A stretch of 64,000 nt of DNA from assembly GCA_039917615.1 (NCBI GenBank), contig JBDSJD010000010.1, positions 1-64,000 on the forward strand, in the 5' to 3' direction. Numbering within the stretch: the stretch's first letter is position 1; every line of letters starts with the position of its first letter. The translations under genes were made by a program, and so were the position numbers. Positions 1 through 7,235 of this stretch are shown here, in pieces. A model generated the notes under the pieces. The model had not been told where the DNA came from. It searched no databases and saw only the letters and a list, made by a program, of their open reading frames with translations. Source of the stretch: ZC4RG30 sp039917615. Lineage in GTDB: Bacteria > Pseudomonadota > Gammaproteobacteria > Steroidobacterales > Steroidobacteraceae.

Positions 1-69
1 TCCTACAGGCTCAAGGAGAAGCTCAAAGCAGGCCTGATCAGAGCCGAAGAACCCGCTGTTAGCAACTAA
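1..69 (+). CDS. istB: IstB-like IS helper ATPase, C-terminal 22 residues only (partial)
   Basis: An open frame enters from the left edge and stops at 67-69. It encodes a basic tail containing SYRLKEKLKAGLI. In IS21 elements the ATP-binding helper IstB is the second gene and ends just before the right terminus, which fits this position 10 bp before the terminal repeats. Only 22 residues are visible and no ATPase motif lies inside the window, so the assignment rests on context. Confidence 0.5.
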   Translation, partial: SYRLKEKLKAGLIRAEEPAVSN

Positions 70-127
70 CCACAGGGTGGGGAATATTCAATGACCACAA
101 CTGGGGAATATTGAATGACCGTTGACA
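1..127 (+). mobile_element. Right end of an IS21-family insertion sequence (partial)
   Basis: Two near-identical 18-bp units lie in tandem at 79-96 and 103-120 (each begins GGGGAATATT and ends AATGACC, one mismatch, 24-bp period). They are followed by GTTGACA, which ends in CA at 127. IS21-type elements are bounded by TG...CA and carry several short internal repeats at each end. The element continues to the left outside the window. Its insertion truncates the M1 peptidase gene that resumes at about 128. Confidence 0.7.
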
Positions 128-982
128 CTGATCGCATACTCGGAAGCCAACGGTTTCGTGACAGACCTGCGTGAGTGGGCCCCGGACATGGACTACGGCA
201 CGCTACACGAGCTCGCCCACCAGTGGTGGGGCAATGTCTACGGTGCAAACATGCAGGGCCGGCAGCTGCTCAATGAAGGTCTCGCACAGTATTCAACCTT
301 CATGGCGTTCAAGGAGTATGCAGATGCCAAGTATCTTCGACGCATCCTGGCCGATACACACAATGCCTATCTCGATGCGCGTAGTAGGGAGACCATTGCA
401 GAGCTGCCTGTGTTCAAGACAGAAGACCAGGGTCACATCTCCTACAACAAGGCGCCGCTGGCGCTGTTTGCATTGCAGGAGTTGATCGGGGCCGACAAGG
501 TGAACGGTGCGCTGCGTGCCTACCACGCGCGTTTCGTCGACATGAAGCCGCCGTTTCCGACTTCACTAGATTTGCTCGAAGAGCTGAGAAAAGCCGCGGG
601 ACCCGAGCATCAGCAATGGATCACCGATCAGTTTCAGAGAATAATGCTCTATGACACCGCTGTGGATTCCGTGTCGGTGCAGGCTCAGGATGATGGCTAC
701 GCGGTGACCGTGGACATTTCCGCCCATCAATATGAAGCCGATGCCCAAGGCAGGGAGAGCGAGGTGCCGCTCGATACCTGGTTCGAGGTCGCCATATTTC
801 CCGAGTCTGCTTTGCCCTTGGCAGAACAGGAACCGCTATACAGGTCCTTCCACAAATTGCACGGGGGCACGCAGCAACTTGTGCTGAGAGTCGCAGGGAG
901 GCCCGCCACGGTGGCAGTCGATCCATATTACCTGATGCTGGACAGAAAACGCGCGAACAACAAGAGGGCGGTTACTGAGTAA
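128..982 (+). pseudogene. M1-family zinc aminopeptidase, 5' end removed by IS insertion
   Basis: The frame reads HELAHQWWG, the HExxH zinc motif of M1 (gluzincin) aminopeptidases, with the third zinc ligand in NEGLAQY placed 19 residues after the second histidine, as the family requires. Everything upstream of the catalytic motif, namely the N-terminal beta domain and the GxMEN substrate loop, is missing because the IS21-type end sits immediately before it. The C-terminal part of about 230 residues ends normally at 982. A TTG at 122 inside the IS end could restart translation, but the product would lack half of the catalytic domain. It is most likely a dead gene, possibly originally one of the membrane-linked M1 peptidases found near LytTR systems. 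Confidence 0.75.
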
Positions 983-1035
983 AACGTATGCGTGAAATCA
1001 GAACACGATGGTACTAAGGTGTCGCACCAATAGTT

Positions 1036-2199
1036 ATGCCAGACCCGTTTGAAAGAAAATCACAACGCTTCCTCCCCGCAGAAGCCTATTTCTGGGTGCT
1101 GAATACCTTGGGGTGGATTCTTACGCTCTACCTTATAGACTTCGGTGATGTGCTACGCAGAAGCCTGCAGGATGAGCACGGCGCGTTTCTCAAAGTGTAT
1201 CTGGCAGTCTTATGGCTTGCTTACTATGTGCTCGGCACATTAACTGTTTTGGTTTTTCGCCGTTGCTATTATCGACAGCGCTGGTACCAGATGAAGTTCA
1301 TCGGCAGCGTGCCCTTAGTATTGCTGGTTGCTCTGGGCGGTGGCCTGACGATAGCTTCGCTGCTGGTATTGCCTGTGGGCCTGATGCTGGGAGATGACTT
1401 CCGGGTCTACAACGAGGCAGGAATGGTGGTTGCTGAGGGCGCCTCCTCGTCGGTAACGTTTGCCGCGTTTGAATGGGCCGTCCTATTGCTGGTGTGGTTG
1501 TTGATTTATCTGGGCGTAGAAGGAGCTGCCAATGCTCGCAGTCTCTCGCTCAGGGCTCTGGCGCTTGAAAACAACCTGAAGGATGCGCGGCTCAATGCCC
1601 TCGCGGGGCAGATAAATCCCCACTTTCTATTTAACGCACTGAACAATATTCGTTTCATGATTGGGCGGGATGCCGCCCGGGCCGAGGAAAGCCTGGTCGA
1701 TTTGTCTGAAATTCTGCGGCATTCACTTGGAACGTCGCAACAGGAGAAAACGTTATTAACACAGGAGCTTGTAATTGTTGAACGTTACCTGAACCTGATG
1801 AAGATACAGATGCAAAGCCGTCTTGAGTATTCGATACATGCGGCGAACGTTCCCGCAAAGGTACTCGTGCCGCCAATGATCATCCAGATGCTGGCTGAAA
1901 ACGCGATCAAGCATGGCATAGAGCAGATTAAGGAGGGAGGACGGGTCAACGTTCAGTGTTCGCTGACGGCCGGTAAACTGTGTGTCGAAGTGAGAAATTC
2001 AACTGTAACTGCCGATGCTATTGCCGGAAGCAGCGAGAGGCCGTCATTATCAGTGGATGCCGGCGGCCATGGATTGGGGCTCGCCAACATAGGTACTCGC
2101 CTGTCTTTGCTCTACGGCGACAAAGCGCAACTTGCGGCGTCTCGTCAAAATGGTGATTTTGTGGTTCGTATCGTTTTGCCTGGCGAGGAGGGCGCGTGA
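1036..2199 (+). CDS. LytS/YehU-type membrane sensor histidine kinase
   Basis: This 387-residue protein has four predicted membrane segments (about residues 18-36, 53-75, 88-117 and 143-161) followed by a His_kinase/HATPase module. The phosphoacceptor is H196 in QINPHFLFNALNNI, the signature of the LytS group. The N-box asparagine is N289 in LAENAIKHG and the G-box GHGLGL is at 344-349. The gene overlaps the following LytTR regulator by four bases (GTGA), so the two are translationally coupled and form a two-component pair. The sensed signal is not evident, since no recognisable extracellular sensor domain is present. Confidence 0.9.
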   Translation: MPDPFERKSQRFLPAEAYFWVLNTLGWILTLYLIDFGDVLRRSLQDEHGAFLKVYLAVLWLAYYVLGTLTVLVFRRCYYRQRWYQMKFIGSVPLVLLVALGGGLTIASLLVLPVGLMLGDDFRVYNEAGMVVAEGASSSVTFAAFEWAVLLLVWLLIYLGVEGAANARSLSLRALALENNLKDARLNALAGQINPHFLFNALNNIRFMIGRDAARAEESLVDLSEILRHSLGTSQQEKTLLTQELVIVERYLNLMKIQMQSRLEYSIHAANVPAKVLVPPMIIQMLAENAIKHGIEQIKEGGRVNVQCSLTAGKLCVEVRNSTVTADAIAGSSERPSLSVDAGGHGLGLANIGTRLSLLYGDKAQLAASRQNGDFVVRIVLPGEEGA

Positions 2200-2945
2200 A
2201 GGTGGCAGTTGTGGAAGATTCTGGATTGGCCAGGGAAGGGCTTGTTTCAATGTTGGGGGCCTATCCGGACCTGGAGCTGATTTGCTCTGCCGATCACACC
2301 GACACGGCCCTGGAGGTGTTGAAGGCAAGGCCTGCAGATGTCCTGTTCCTGGATATTCACATGCCAGGCAGCTCGGGTTTCGAGCTGTTGGCAAGCCTGA
2401 GTTATTCGCCTTTGATTATTTTTACCACCGCCTATTCCGAATATTCCATTCGCTCGTTTGATTTCAATACCGTCGACTATCTTCTGAAACCAATCAGTCA
2501 GCAGCGGCTCGATCAGGCCATTGCCAAACTACGACGGCAATTCGCTCTGTCTACTACGTCCCCACAGCTTGATATCGAAAGTTCTCACAAAGAGGAGCTG
2601 CAGCCTGCGCTTGAGCCGGGCAGCAGGCTGTTTATCAAAGATAACGACAAATGCTACTTGATCGAGCTTGCAAGCATTCGTTACTTCGAGAGCTGCAAGA
2701 ACGAGGCGCGCGCATTCTTCGATGGAAACAAGGCGTTTATAAAACGCACGATGAATGAACTGGAATTGCGGCTGCCGGCAACACTATTCTTTCGCGCGAA
2801 TCGCCAATACATAGTCAATTTGCAGGCAGTAAAGTCTATCGAAGAGTCCGCTAGCGACGGCTTCAGTTTGATGATGATTGATGGCATGAAGATAGACATT
2901 TCACGAAGGCGCGCCACACAAATGGCGGAGATGCTCCGGCTCTAG
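2196..2945 (+). CDS. LytTR-family response regulator
   Basis: The 249-residue protein starts with a receiver domain (phosphoacceptor D53 in FLDIHMPG, conserved lysine K98 in DYLLKPI) and ends with a LytTR DNA-binding domain at about residues 145-248 (FIKDNDKCYLI ... FFRANRQYIVNL). The GTG start at 2196 overlaps the kinase stop and is preceded by GAGGAGG at 2186-2192. It is the cognate partner of the upstream LytS-type kinase. LytTR regulators bind spaced direct repeats. I did not identify a target, though the disrupted peptidase just upstream may once have belonged to the same regulon. Confidence 0.92.
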   Translation: MKVAVVEDSGLAREGLVSMLGAYPDLELICSADHTDTALEVLKARPADVLFLDIHMPGSSGFELLASLSYSPLIIFTTAYSEYSIRSFDFNTVDYLLKPISQQRLDQAIAKLRRQFALSTTSPQLDIESSHKEELQPALEPGSRLFIKDNDKCYLIELASIRYFESCKNEARAFFDGNKAFIKRTMNELELRLPATLFFRANRQYIVNLQAVKSIEESASDGFSLMMIDGMKIDISRRRATQMAEMLRL

Positions 2946-2966
2946 CGCGACGACAAATGGCGGAAG

Positions 2967-3275
2967 CTATGCGCTCGTCCCATCCCCCAGTAAGTCCTGC
3001 AACGCAGAAGCGCCAGCCTTCTCTATGAGTGCGCAATTCGTACGGCCACAAACAATGCCTGACATGCTCGACCCAAGTACAAATGTCCGGTCTTCCGCTA
3101 AGTTCAGATGTCCGCCTCTGGCCCCCTTCAGGCTGGCGTAGCCATGGCTGTTCAGATCCACCGCGTAGGTTTTCGCGCCTGTACCGACGAAGATGAGGTT
3201 GTTAGTGAAACGACCAATGCGTTGGCCATCGACGAAATCGTTGACTTGGTATGTTGGCGACACGGCGGTGCTCGA
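2967..3275 (-). pseudogene. Possible 3' remnant of a PQQ-like beta-propeller gene
   Basis: A minus-strand frame that stays open to 2967 carries NNLIFVGTGAKTYAVDL and a following GGHLNLAEDRTFVLG, which resemble two blades of a PQQ/YVTN-type propeller. The only ATG available (3332) lies inside the terminator of the upstream gene, so the first residues of that longer reading are unlikely to be translated. I therefore read it as a truncated gene end rather than a working gene. Family assignment is by sequence feel only. Confidence 0.3.
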
Positions 3276-3288
3276 TGAAGTTATTGTT

Positions 3289-3318
3289 AAAAAAAAGGCG
3301 CCTTGAATGGAGGCGCCT
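3289..3318 (-). terminator. Intrinsic terminator of the secreted protein gene
   Basis: On the minus strand the 8-bp stem AGGCGCCT pairs with a second copy (3296-3303 with 3311-3318) around a 7-nt loop and is followed by eight Ts (A run at 3289-3296 on the plus strand). It lies 26 bases beyond the stop of the 3344-4033 gene, which is on the same strand. Confidence 0.9.
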
Positions 3319-3343
3319 CTTTTAAGATCCAACGTGTGCGGAT

Positions 3344-4033
3344 TTATTGGCCAGTGGCGAAGCAGTAGTACTTACCGGCACCGCCGGAGGCTACCAACGA
3401 CTCCTGGCTGCAGCCACGGCTTGCATGTGCCGAGTTCCAGGATTCCGCCATGGCGCCACCGCCTTTGCGATCGAAGTGCCCCAACATCGCCTTGGGAGCA
3501 TTGGCATCGTTGGACGCGCTATTGCTGGTCCAGTTATTACAAGTCTGCTGCGTCGCCGTGCCATCTGGATTGGTGCCAGTCAGCATGTCGTGCTGATTGG
3601 GCATATCACCCACGCCGTTGACGATGGTTTTCTTTTCAGTAACGGAGTTTTCTTTTGTCAAAAACACGTTGCTGTAGTGCAGATGATCAACGCTGCGTGC
3701 CATCAGTACACCGTTGGCGTTGTACCAGGGACCTTTGCCAATGCGGTCTTTGGCATTGACGCCACCGGCACCATTGGTGCTGAGGTAGGCATGCCAGGTT
3801 TTACCCATGGTGCCGGCAGCTTCTGCCAGCGCCTTGCAATGCGCATCAGCGCCGGCCAGGCCGCCAAGATTGGCACCATCACCAAGGCCAACGCTGGTGA
3901 TAAAGAAGCTCATGCTGGTGTCAGGTGGTGGACCCGCAGGTGCACCACCAGGCGCGCCGCCGGGTGCCTGTGCCAACACGGAGCCGGAAAGTGCCAGCAA
4001 CAAGCCGGCACGGATAGCAGTATTCAGTTTCAT
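3344..4033 (-). CDS. Secreted protein with lectin/endostatin-like fold (uncertain)
   Basis: The 229-residue product begins with a signal peptide (MKLNTAIRAGLLLALSGSVLA) and a Pro/Gly/Ala-rich linker with APGG repeats. A Cys-containing domain follows, with GLAGADAHCKALAEAAG, then TWHAYLST, DRIGKGPWYNANG and a C-terminal half with paired cysteines ending in KYYCFATGQ. The pattern resembles exported proteins annotated as lectin-like or endostatin-like in gammaproteobacteria. No catalytic motif is visible. Start 4033 is chosen because GAGGG lies 9 bases upstream and the signal peptide begins there. A longer reading to 4063 adds an unlikely leader. A strong terminator follows. Confidence 0.7.
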   Translation of the reverse strand: MKLNTAIRAGLLLALSGSVLAQAPGGAPGGAPAGPPPDTSMSFFITSVGLGDGANLGGLAGADAHCKALAEAAGTMGKTWHAYLSTNGAGGVNAKDRIGKGPWYNANGVLMARSVDHLHYSNVFLTKENSVTEKKTIVNGVGDMPNQHDMLTGTNPDGTATQQTCNNWTSNSASNDANAPKAMLGHFDRKGGGAMAESWNSAHASRGCSQESLVASGGAGKYYCFATGQ

Positions 4034-4312
4034 GGGATACATCCCTCGTGAGTTATTCGACAATGAATCTAGTGAATGCTTTGAATCGATTGATTTGGTG
4101 GTTCAGCAACCTTGCCCCGGCCCTGAAAACACGGGGGAAATTCACATAGCAGTGGAGCGAAGTCAAGGAACGATGGACGCCAACCTGCGCAAGAATTGTG
4201 GCAAGCGGATACCGGGCTGGACTCGCCTGATAGCCCAGGGCTACCACGCGGGCAGTTTTCAACAAGGGGAACTCGCCACCAGTCCAAGGCTGGCAAGTCC
4301 TAGACTCCAACT

Positions 4313-4465
4313 ATGGCAAAAGCAAAGCAGAAGCCCGCTAAGACCGCCGACCAGCTCCAGCGGTTCAAGGACATAGCCGCAGAAGTCGGCGTAAGCGCGA
4401 CGGCCACGCTCGATAAGGCATTCGGCAAGATCAAGCCGCGCAAGCCTCCCGCGAAAGCGAAGTAG
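4313..4465 (+). CDS. Small basic hypothetical protein (50 aa)
   Basis: An ATG at 4313 opens a 50-codon frame whose product starts MAKAKQKPAKTADQLQRF, has one short amphipathic helix (RFKDIAAEVGVSATATLDKAF) and ends in a Lys/Pro/Ala-rich tail (KPRKPPAKAK is approximate to the end). The composition, basic at both ends around a helix, is that of a real small protein rather than random sequence. No clear ribosome-binding site is visible. The stop lies two bases before the next small gene, so the two probably form an operon. Confidence 0.5.
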   Translation: MAKAKQKPAKTADQLQRFKDIAAEVGVSATATLDKAFGKIKPRKPPAKAK

Positions 4466-4467
4466 CC

Positions 4468-4581
4468 ATGACCGAGCAGACCAGAGCAAAGCAGATTGCC
4501 GTGCGCGTTCTGGGCGTCATCCTGCTTGTCATTATGGCGGCCATGGCGGCATGGCTTTTCAGAGATAACACGGGGCAGTAA
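4468..4581 (+). CDS. Single-pass membrane microprotein (37 aa)
   Basis: The frame begins MTEQTRAKQIAVRVLGV, continues through a single hydrophobic segment of about 19 residues (VLGVILLVIMAAMAAWLF) and ends RDNTGQ. The positive N-terminus followed by one helix suggests an inner-membrane protein with its N-terminus in the cytoplasm. It starts two bases after the preceding small gene and ends 66 bases before the dif site. Function unknown. Confidence 0.5.
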   Translation: MTEQTRAKQIAVRVLGVILLVIMAAMAAWLFRDNTGQ

Positions 4582-4647
4582 CCCTAAGTCACGGGCCATT
4601 TCATGGCTCCTTGTAGTCTGGTACGTAAACCATAACGTCGCCTGCAT

Positions 4648-4675
4648 ACTTCGCATAATGTATATTATGTTAAAT
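4648..4675 (+). other. dif: XerCD recombination site dif (chromosome dimer resolution)
   Basis: The 28 bases consist of a XerC half (ACTTCGCATAA), a six-base centre (TGTATA) and a XerD half (TTATGTTAAAT). From memory, the centre and the XerD half are identical to Escherichia coli dif, and only three outer bases of the XerC half differ. dif is the site where XerC and XerD resolve chromosome dimers under FtsK control, at the replication terminus. KOPS-like octamers on both sides point towards it (see findings). It could alternatively be a dif copy carried by a Xer-integrated element. Confidence 0.9.
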
Positions 4676-4715
4676 TATATATAGCGGGGATCCCAGGCTC
4701 GGGTGGAGTTGATTA

Positions 4716-4740
4716 AATATGCTACTTTTAGTAGCATATT
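4716..4740. promoter_or_regulatory. Perfect palindrome upstream of the toxin-antitoxin operon (putative operator)
   Basis: AATATGCTACT and its exact complement AGTAGCATATT are separated by TTT, an 11-bp perfect inverted repeat ending 24 bases before the antitoxin start. Toxin-antitoxin operons are usually repressed by the antitoxin or the complex bound to such a palindrome, so this is the likely autoregulatory site. The AT-rich stretch from the dif site to here could also hold the promoter. Confidence 0.6.
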
Positions 4741-4763
4741 CCCTCTTGCACCGCGAGATGCTC

Positions 4764-5240
4764 ATGCCCCAACCCGTGAAGCTTTCGGATCAACTCATCG
4801 AGGCGGCCCGAGAGGCAGCGCCTTGCGCACACCGATCATTAGCAGCGCAGATCGAGCACTGGGCAGCCCTTGGCCGGGCCATAGACGGCACCCTGACCCC
4901 GGCACAGTCGGCCGATATGAAGTACTCCGTACGGGAACCCGCGGCCCCAGCCTACAAAGACAAAGATCAGCAGCCGATTAACGCGGCCGTTGCGCGGGCT
5001 CTTTCACACGCACTCTCAGCCGAAGCGCAGTTGGAATTCGCGGCAGAGCTCGCAGCTTCCAGCCAACCTCGATACGCAACCGACGCGGCCTTTCCCGGCT
5101 GCGTCATCCGCGAGAACAGCGATGGGACGCGCACACCTGGTCATTGGTCAGCCGGTGGTTTTGTGCCACTGGCTGACGGACAGCAACAGAAGCTTTCGCT
5201 ACCGGCTACCAGTCGCCCAAATCGTCGCGCCAAGAGCTAA
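4764..5240 (+). CDS. ParD-like antitoxin of a zeta-type toxin
   Basis: The 158-residue protein begins MPQPVKLSDQLIEAAREAA and continues RSLAAQIEHWAALGRAID, the pattern of ParD-like antitoxins with an N-terminal DNA-binding region. The rest is a longer, less conserved segment with NAAVARALSHALSAEAQ and a basic C-terminus. Its stop codon shares one base with the start of the zeta-toxin gene (TAATG), which keeps antitoxin made first and coupled to the toxin. A perfect palindrome lies just upstream. Starts at 4758 or 4764 are both possible; no strong Shine-Dalgarno decides. Confidence 0.75.
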   Translation: MPQPVKLSDQLIEAAREAAPCAHRSLAAQIEHWAALGRAIDGTLTPAQSADMKYSVREPAAPAYKDKDQQPINAAVARALSHALSAEAQLEFAAELAASSQPRYATDAAFPGCVIRENSDGTRTPGHWSAGGFVPLADGQQQKLSLPATSRPNRRAKS

Positions 5241-5815
5241 TGTCAGTGTGGACTGAGCGCCTCACGGAGGCCATCGGCAAACACTCGCGACTGGTGGTCG
5301 TTCTGGCTGGCAGTAATGGCGCCGGCAAAACCACATTCTACCGACGCTATCTTGAGCCGGCAGGCATTGAGTTCGTGAACGCTGACGAAATCGCCCGCAA
5401 CATGAACCCGGCGGACCCGGGGTCGATAGCCTATGAGGCGATGGGAATTGCTGAACAGGTGCGCGAATCTCTCCTACAGCGCAAACAATCCTTTTGCATT
5501 GAAACAGTTCTTTCTGATACTCAAGGATCGAAACTCACATTTTTTCGGCGGGTGCGTGAGGCGGGTTACGGCCTCATTGTCATATTCATTCGACTGGATT
5601 CTGCAATGTTGTCGCAGGCGCGCGTACACCAGCGAGTGCGGCGCGGCGGACATTCCGTTCCGGATGACAAACTCCTGGCGCGCTTTCCCCGCACTCAGGA
5701 GAATGCTGCTAAAGCGCTTGCCATCGCTGACCTTGGGCTGATGCTCGATAACAGCTCGGCGAAACAGCCGTACCAGTTAGTCGAGATCTGGCAAGGCGGC
5801 AACCGCGTGGAGTAG
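5240..5815 (+). CDS. Zeta-toxin family P-loop kinase
   Basis: The 191-residue protein has a Walker A motif GSNGAGKTT at residues 24-32, then FVNADEIAR and FCIETVLSD, which match the substrate-binding and catalytic strands of zeta toxins and related AAA_33 kinases, and late basic residues (HQRVRRGGH) that fit the nucleotide lid. Known zeta toxins phosphorylate UDP-N-acetylglucosamine and so block peptidoglycan synthesis. It overlaps the antitoxin stop by one base. The pair sits within 600 bases of dif, where it would be lost only together with the terminus region. Confidence 0.85.
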   Translation: MSVWTERLTEAIGKHSRLVVVLAGSNGAGKTTFYRRYLEPAGIEFVNADEIARNMNPADPGSIAYEAMGIAEQVRESLLQRKQSFCIETVLSDTQGSKLTFFRRVREAGYGLIVIFIRLDSAMLSQARVHQRVRRGGHSVPDDKLLARFPRTQENAAKALAIADLGLMLDNSSAKQPYQLVEIWQGGNRVE

Positions 5816-5935
5816 GAACCGCGCCTAGCCACCTCCACCGGCATCAGCTCGGTTGGGCCATTGTGCAACAATCGGCGCGGCAGGTATCTTGGGCGATAAG
5901 CAGATACCTATTAAGTGCCCCTTCCAGGAGCCCGC

Positions 5936-6454
5936 ATGCAGAACCCGCAAAGCCCCCTCGCCACACTGATACCCATCATCATCGTGTTTGCGGTTTTCCT
6001 GCTGCGCATGCGCAAGATGACGGGTGTGCGTCCGATGAAGTTGCAGGCGCTATGGATTCGTCCGGCAATTGTGTCCGTGATCGCAGCGATCCTTGTATAC
6101 AGCGCCCCGCCCCAGAGCGCACTGCAGGGGGTGGTGCTGTTGGCCGCGCTTGGTCTCGGAGCGCTGCTTGGCTGGCACCAGGGCAAGCTGATGCAGATTA
6201 CGGTCGACGCCGAAACAGGATCGCTGCAGGTCAAGGCATCACTCATCGCAATGACCATATTTTTCGGGCTCATCCTGTTACGCATGGGCCTGCGGCCGTG
6301 GCTGACGGGCGCCACGTCCCCCTTGCATGCCTACGTGGGCATCGTAACTGACGGTTCCATTCTGTTTATCGTGGGCTTCTACATCGCGCGGGCAGCGGAA
6401 ATGTTCATCCGGGGACGCGCGTTGTTGTCAGCAGTGAACCCCAGCGTCAGGTAA
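5936..6454 (+). CDS. CcdC/DUF1453-like inner-membrane protein
   Basis: The 172-residue protein has about five membrane helices and the early motif LLRMRKMTGVRPMKLQALWIRP, broken here only for description: a basic RMRKM loop followed by a conserved arginine-proline pair. That layout is seen in CcdC/DUF1453 membrane proteins. Start 5936 has CAGGAG nine bases upstream; a longer start at 5915 lacks this. Its role is unknown. It lies between the toxin operon and ureG in the same direction, but the 100-base gap makes joint transcription uncertain. Confidence 0.55.
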   Translation: MQNPQSPLATLIPIIIVFAVFLLRMRKMTGVRPMKLQALWIRPAIVSVIAAILVYSAPPQSALQGVVLLAALGLGALLGWHQGKLMQITVDAETGSLQVKASLIAMTIFFGLILLRMGLRPWLTGATSPLHAYVGIVTDGSILFIVGFYIARAAEMFIRGRALLSAVNPSVR

Positions 6455-6554
6455 CAGGCGACTGAACGGGTGGGCAAATGACGTATTCTCGCCCCCTGCC
6501 CCGCAACGGATCATCCGGTTGTCTGCGGCGCCACTGTCGCGAGGAGTGTTTGAA

Positions 6555-7235
6555 ATGCATGCATACGATGTTCTACGGGTAGGAGTCGGCGGCCCGGTGG
6601 GTTCGGGCAAAACCGCACTGGTCGATCGTCTCTGCAAGAGCCTTCGTGATCAGCTGAACATGGCCGTCGTGACCAATGACATCTACACCCGCGAAGATGC
6701 CGACTTCCTGGTCCGCAGTCAGGCGCTGACTCCCGATCGCATCCGTGGTGTGGAGACCGGCGGCTGCCCGCATACCGCGATTCGCGAGGATGCTTCCATG
6801 AATCTGGCCGCCATCGATGAACTCACACACAGCTTCGAATCGCTCGACCTCATCATCGTGGAAAGCGGTGGCGACAATCTGGCCGCCACGTTCAGCCCCG
6901 AACTGTCGGACCTGACTCTCTACGTTATCGATGTGGCCGCCGGCGACAAGATCCCCCGCAAGGGAGGTCCGGGTATCATGAAATCGGATCTGCTGATCAT
7001 CAACAAGATCGATCTGGCGCCCTATGTTGGCGCGTCTCTGGAAGTGATGGATCGCGATGCGCGCAAGATGCGTGGTGAGCGCCCGTTCGTGTTCACCAAC
7101 CTGAAGACCGGCCATGGCCTCGACAAGGTGATCGATTTCATCCTGGACAAAGGCATGCTGCGCGACAAACTCACTGCGCCAGCAGGCGTACGGCCCGCGC
7201 CGCTGCCGACGCACGATTCTCCACCCCAAGCTTGA
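6555..7235 (+). CDS. ureG: Urease accessory GTPase UreG
   Basis: The 226-residue SIMIBI-class GTPase carries the P-loop GPVGSGKT (residues 13-20), the nickel-binding Cys-Pro-His motif at 71-73 (GGCPHTAIRED), ESGGDN and the guanine-specific NKID. UreG delivers nickel and couples GTP hydrolysis to assembly of the urease active site with UreD, UreF and UreE. Start 6555 has GAGGAG at 6541-6546. It is separated by about 11 kb from the other urease genes, with the sensor system and urea importer in between. Its 3' end overlaps the convergent response regulator by 65 bases. Confidence 0.95.
   Translation: MHAYDVLRVGVGGPVGSGKTALVDRLCKSLRDQLNMAVVTNDIYTREDADFLVRSQALTPDRIRGVETGGCPHTAIREDASMNLAAIDELTHSFESLDLIIVESGGDNLAATFSPELSDLTLYVIDVAAGDKIPRKGGPGIMKSDLLIINKIDLAPYVGASLEVMDRDARKMRGERPFVFTNLKTGHGLDKVIDFILDKGMLRDKLTAPAGVRPAPLPTHDSPPQA

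Noticed and set aside
79..120. Tandem 18-bp units as the start of a CRISPR array
   Set aside because: Only two units with a 6-base spacer, lying at an IS end.
3347..4051. Long plus-strand open frame of 234 codons
   Set aside because: It is antisense to the secreted-protein gene, which has a signal peptide, a ribosome-binding site and a terminator; the plus frame has no family motif.
4053..4310. Overlapping small frames on both strands between the secreted protein gene and the tiny genes
   Set aside because: No ribosome-binding site, no motif and no consistent codon pattern; I see nothing else in this stretch.
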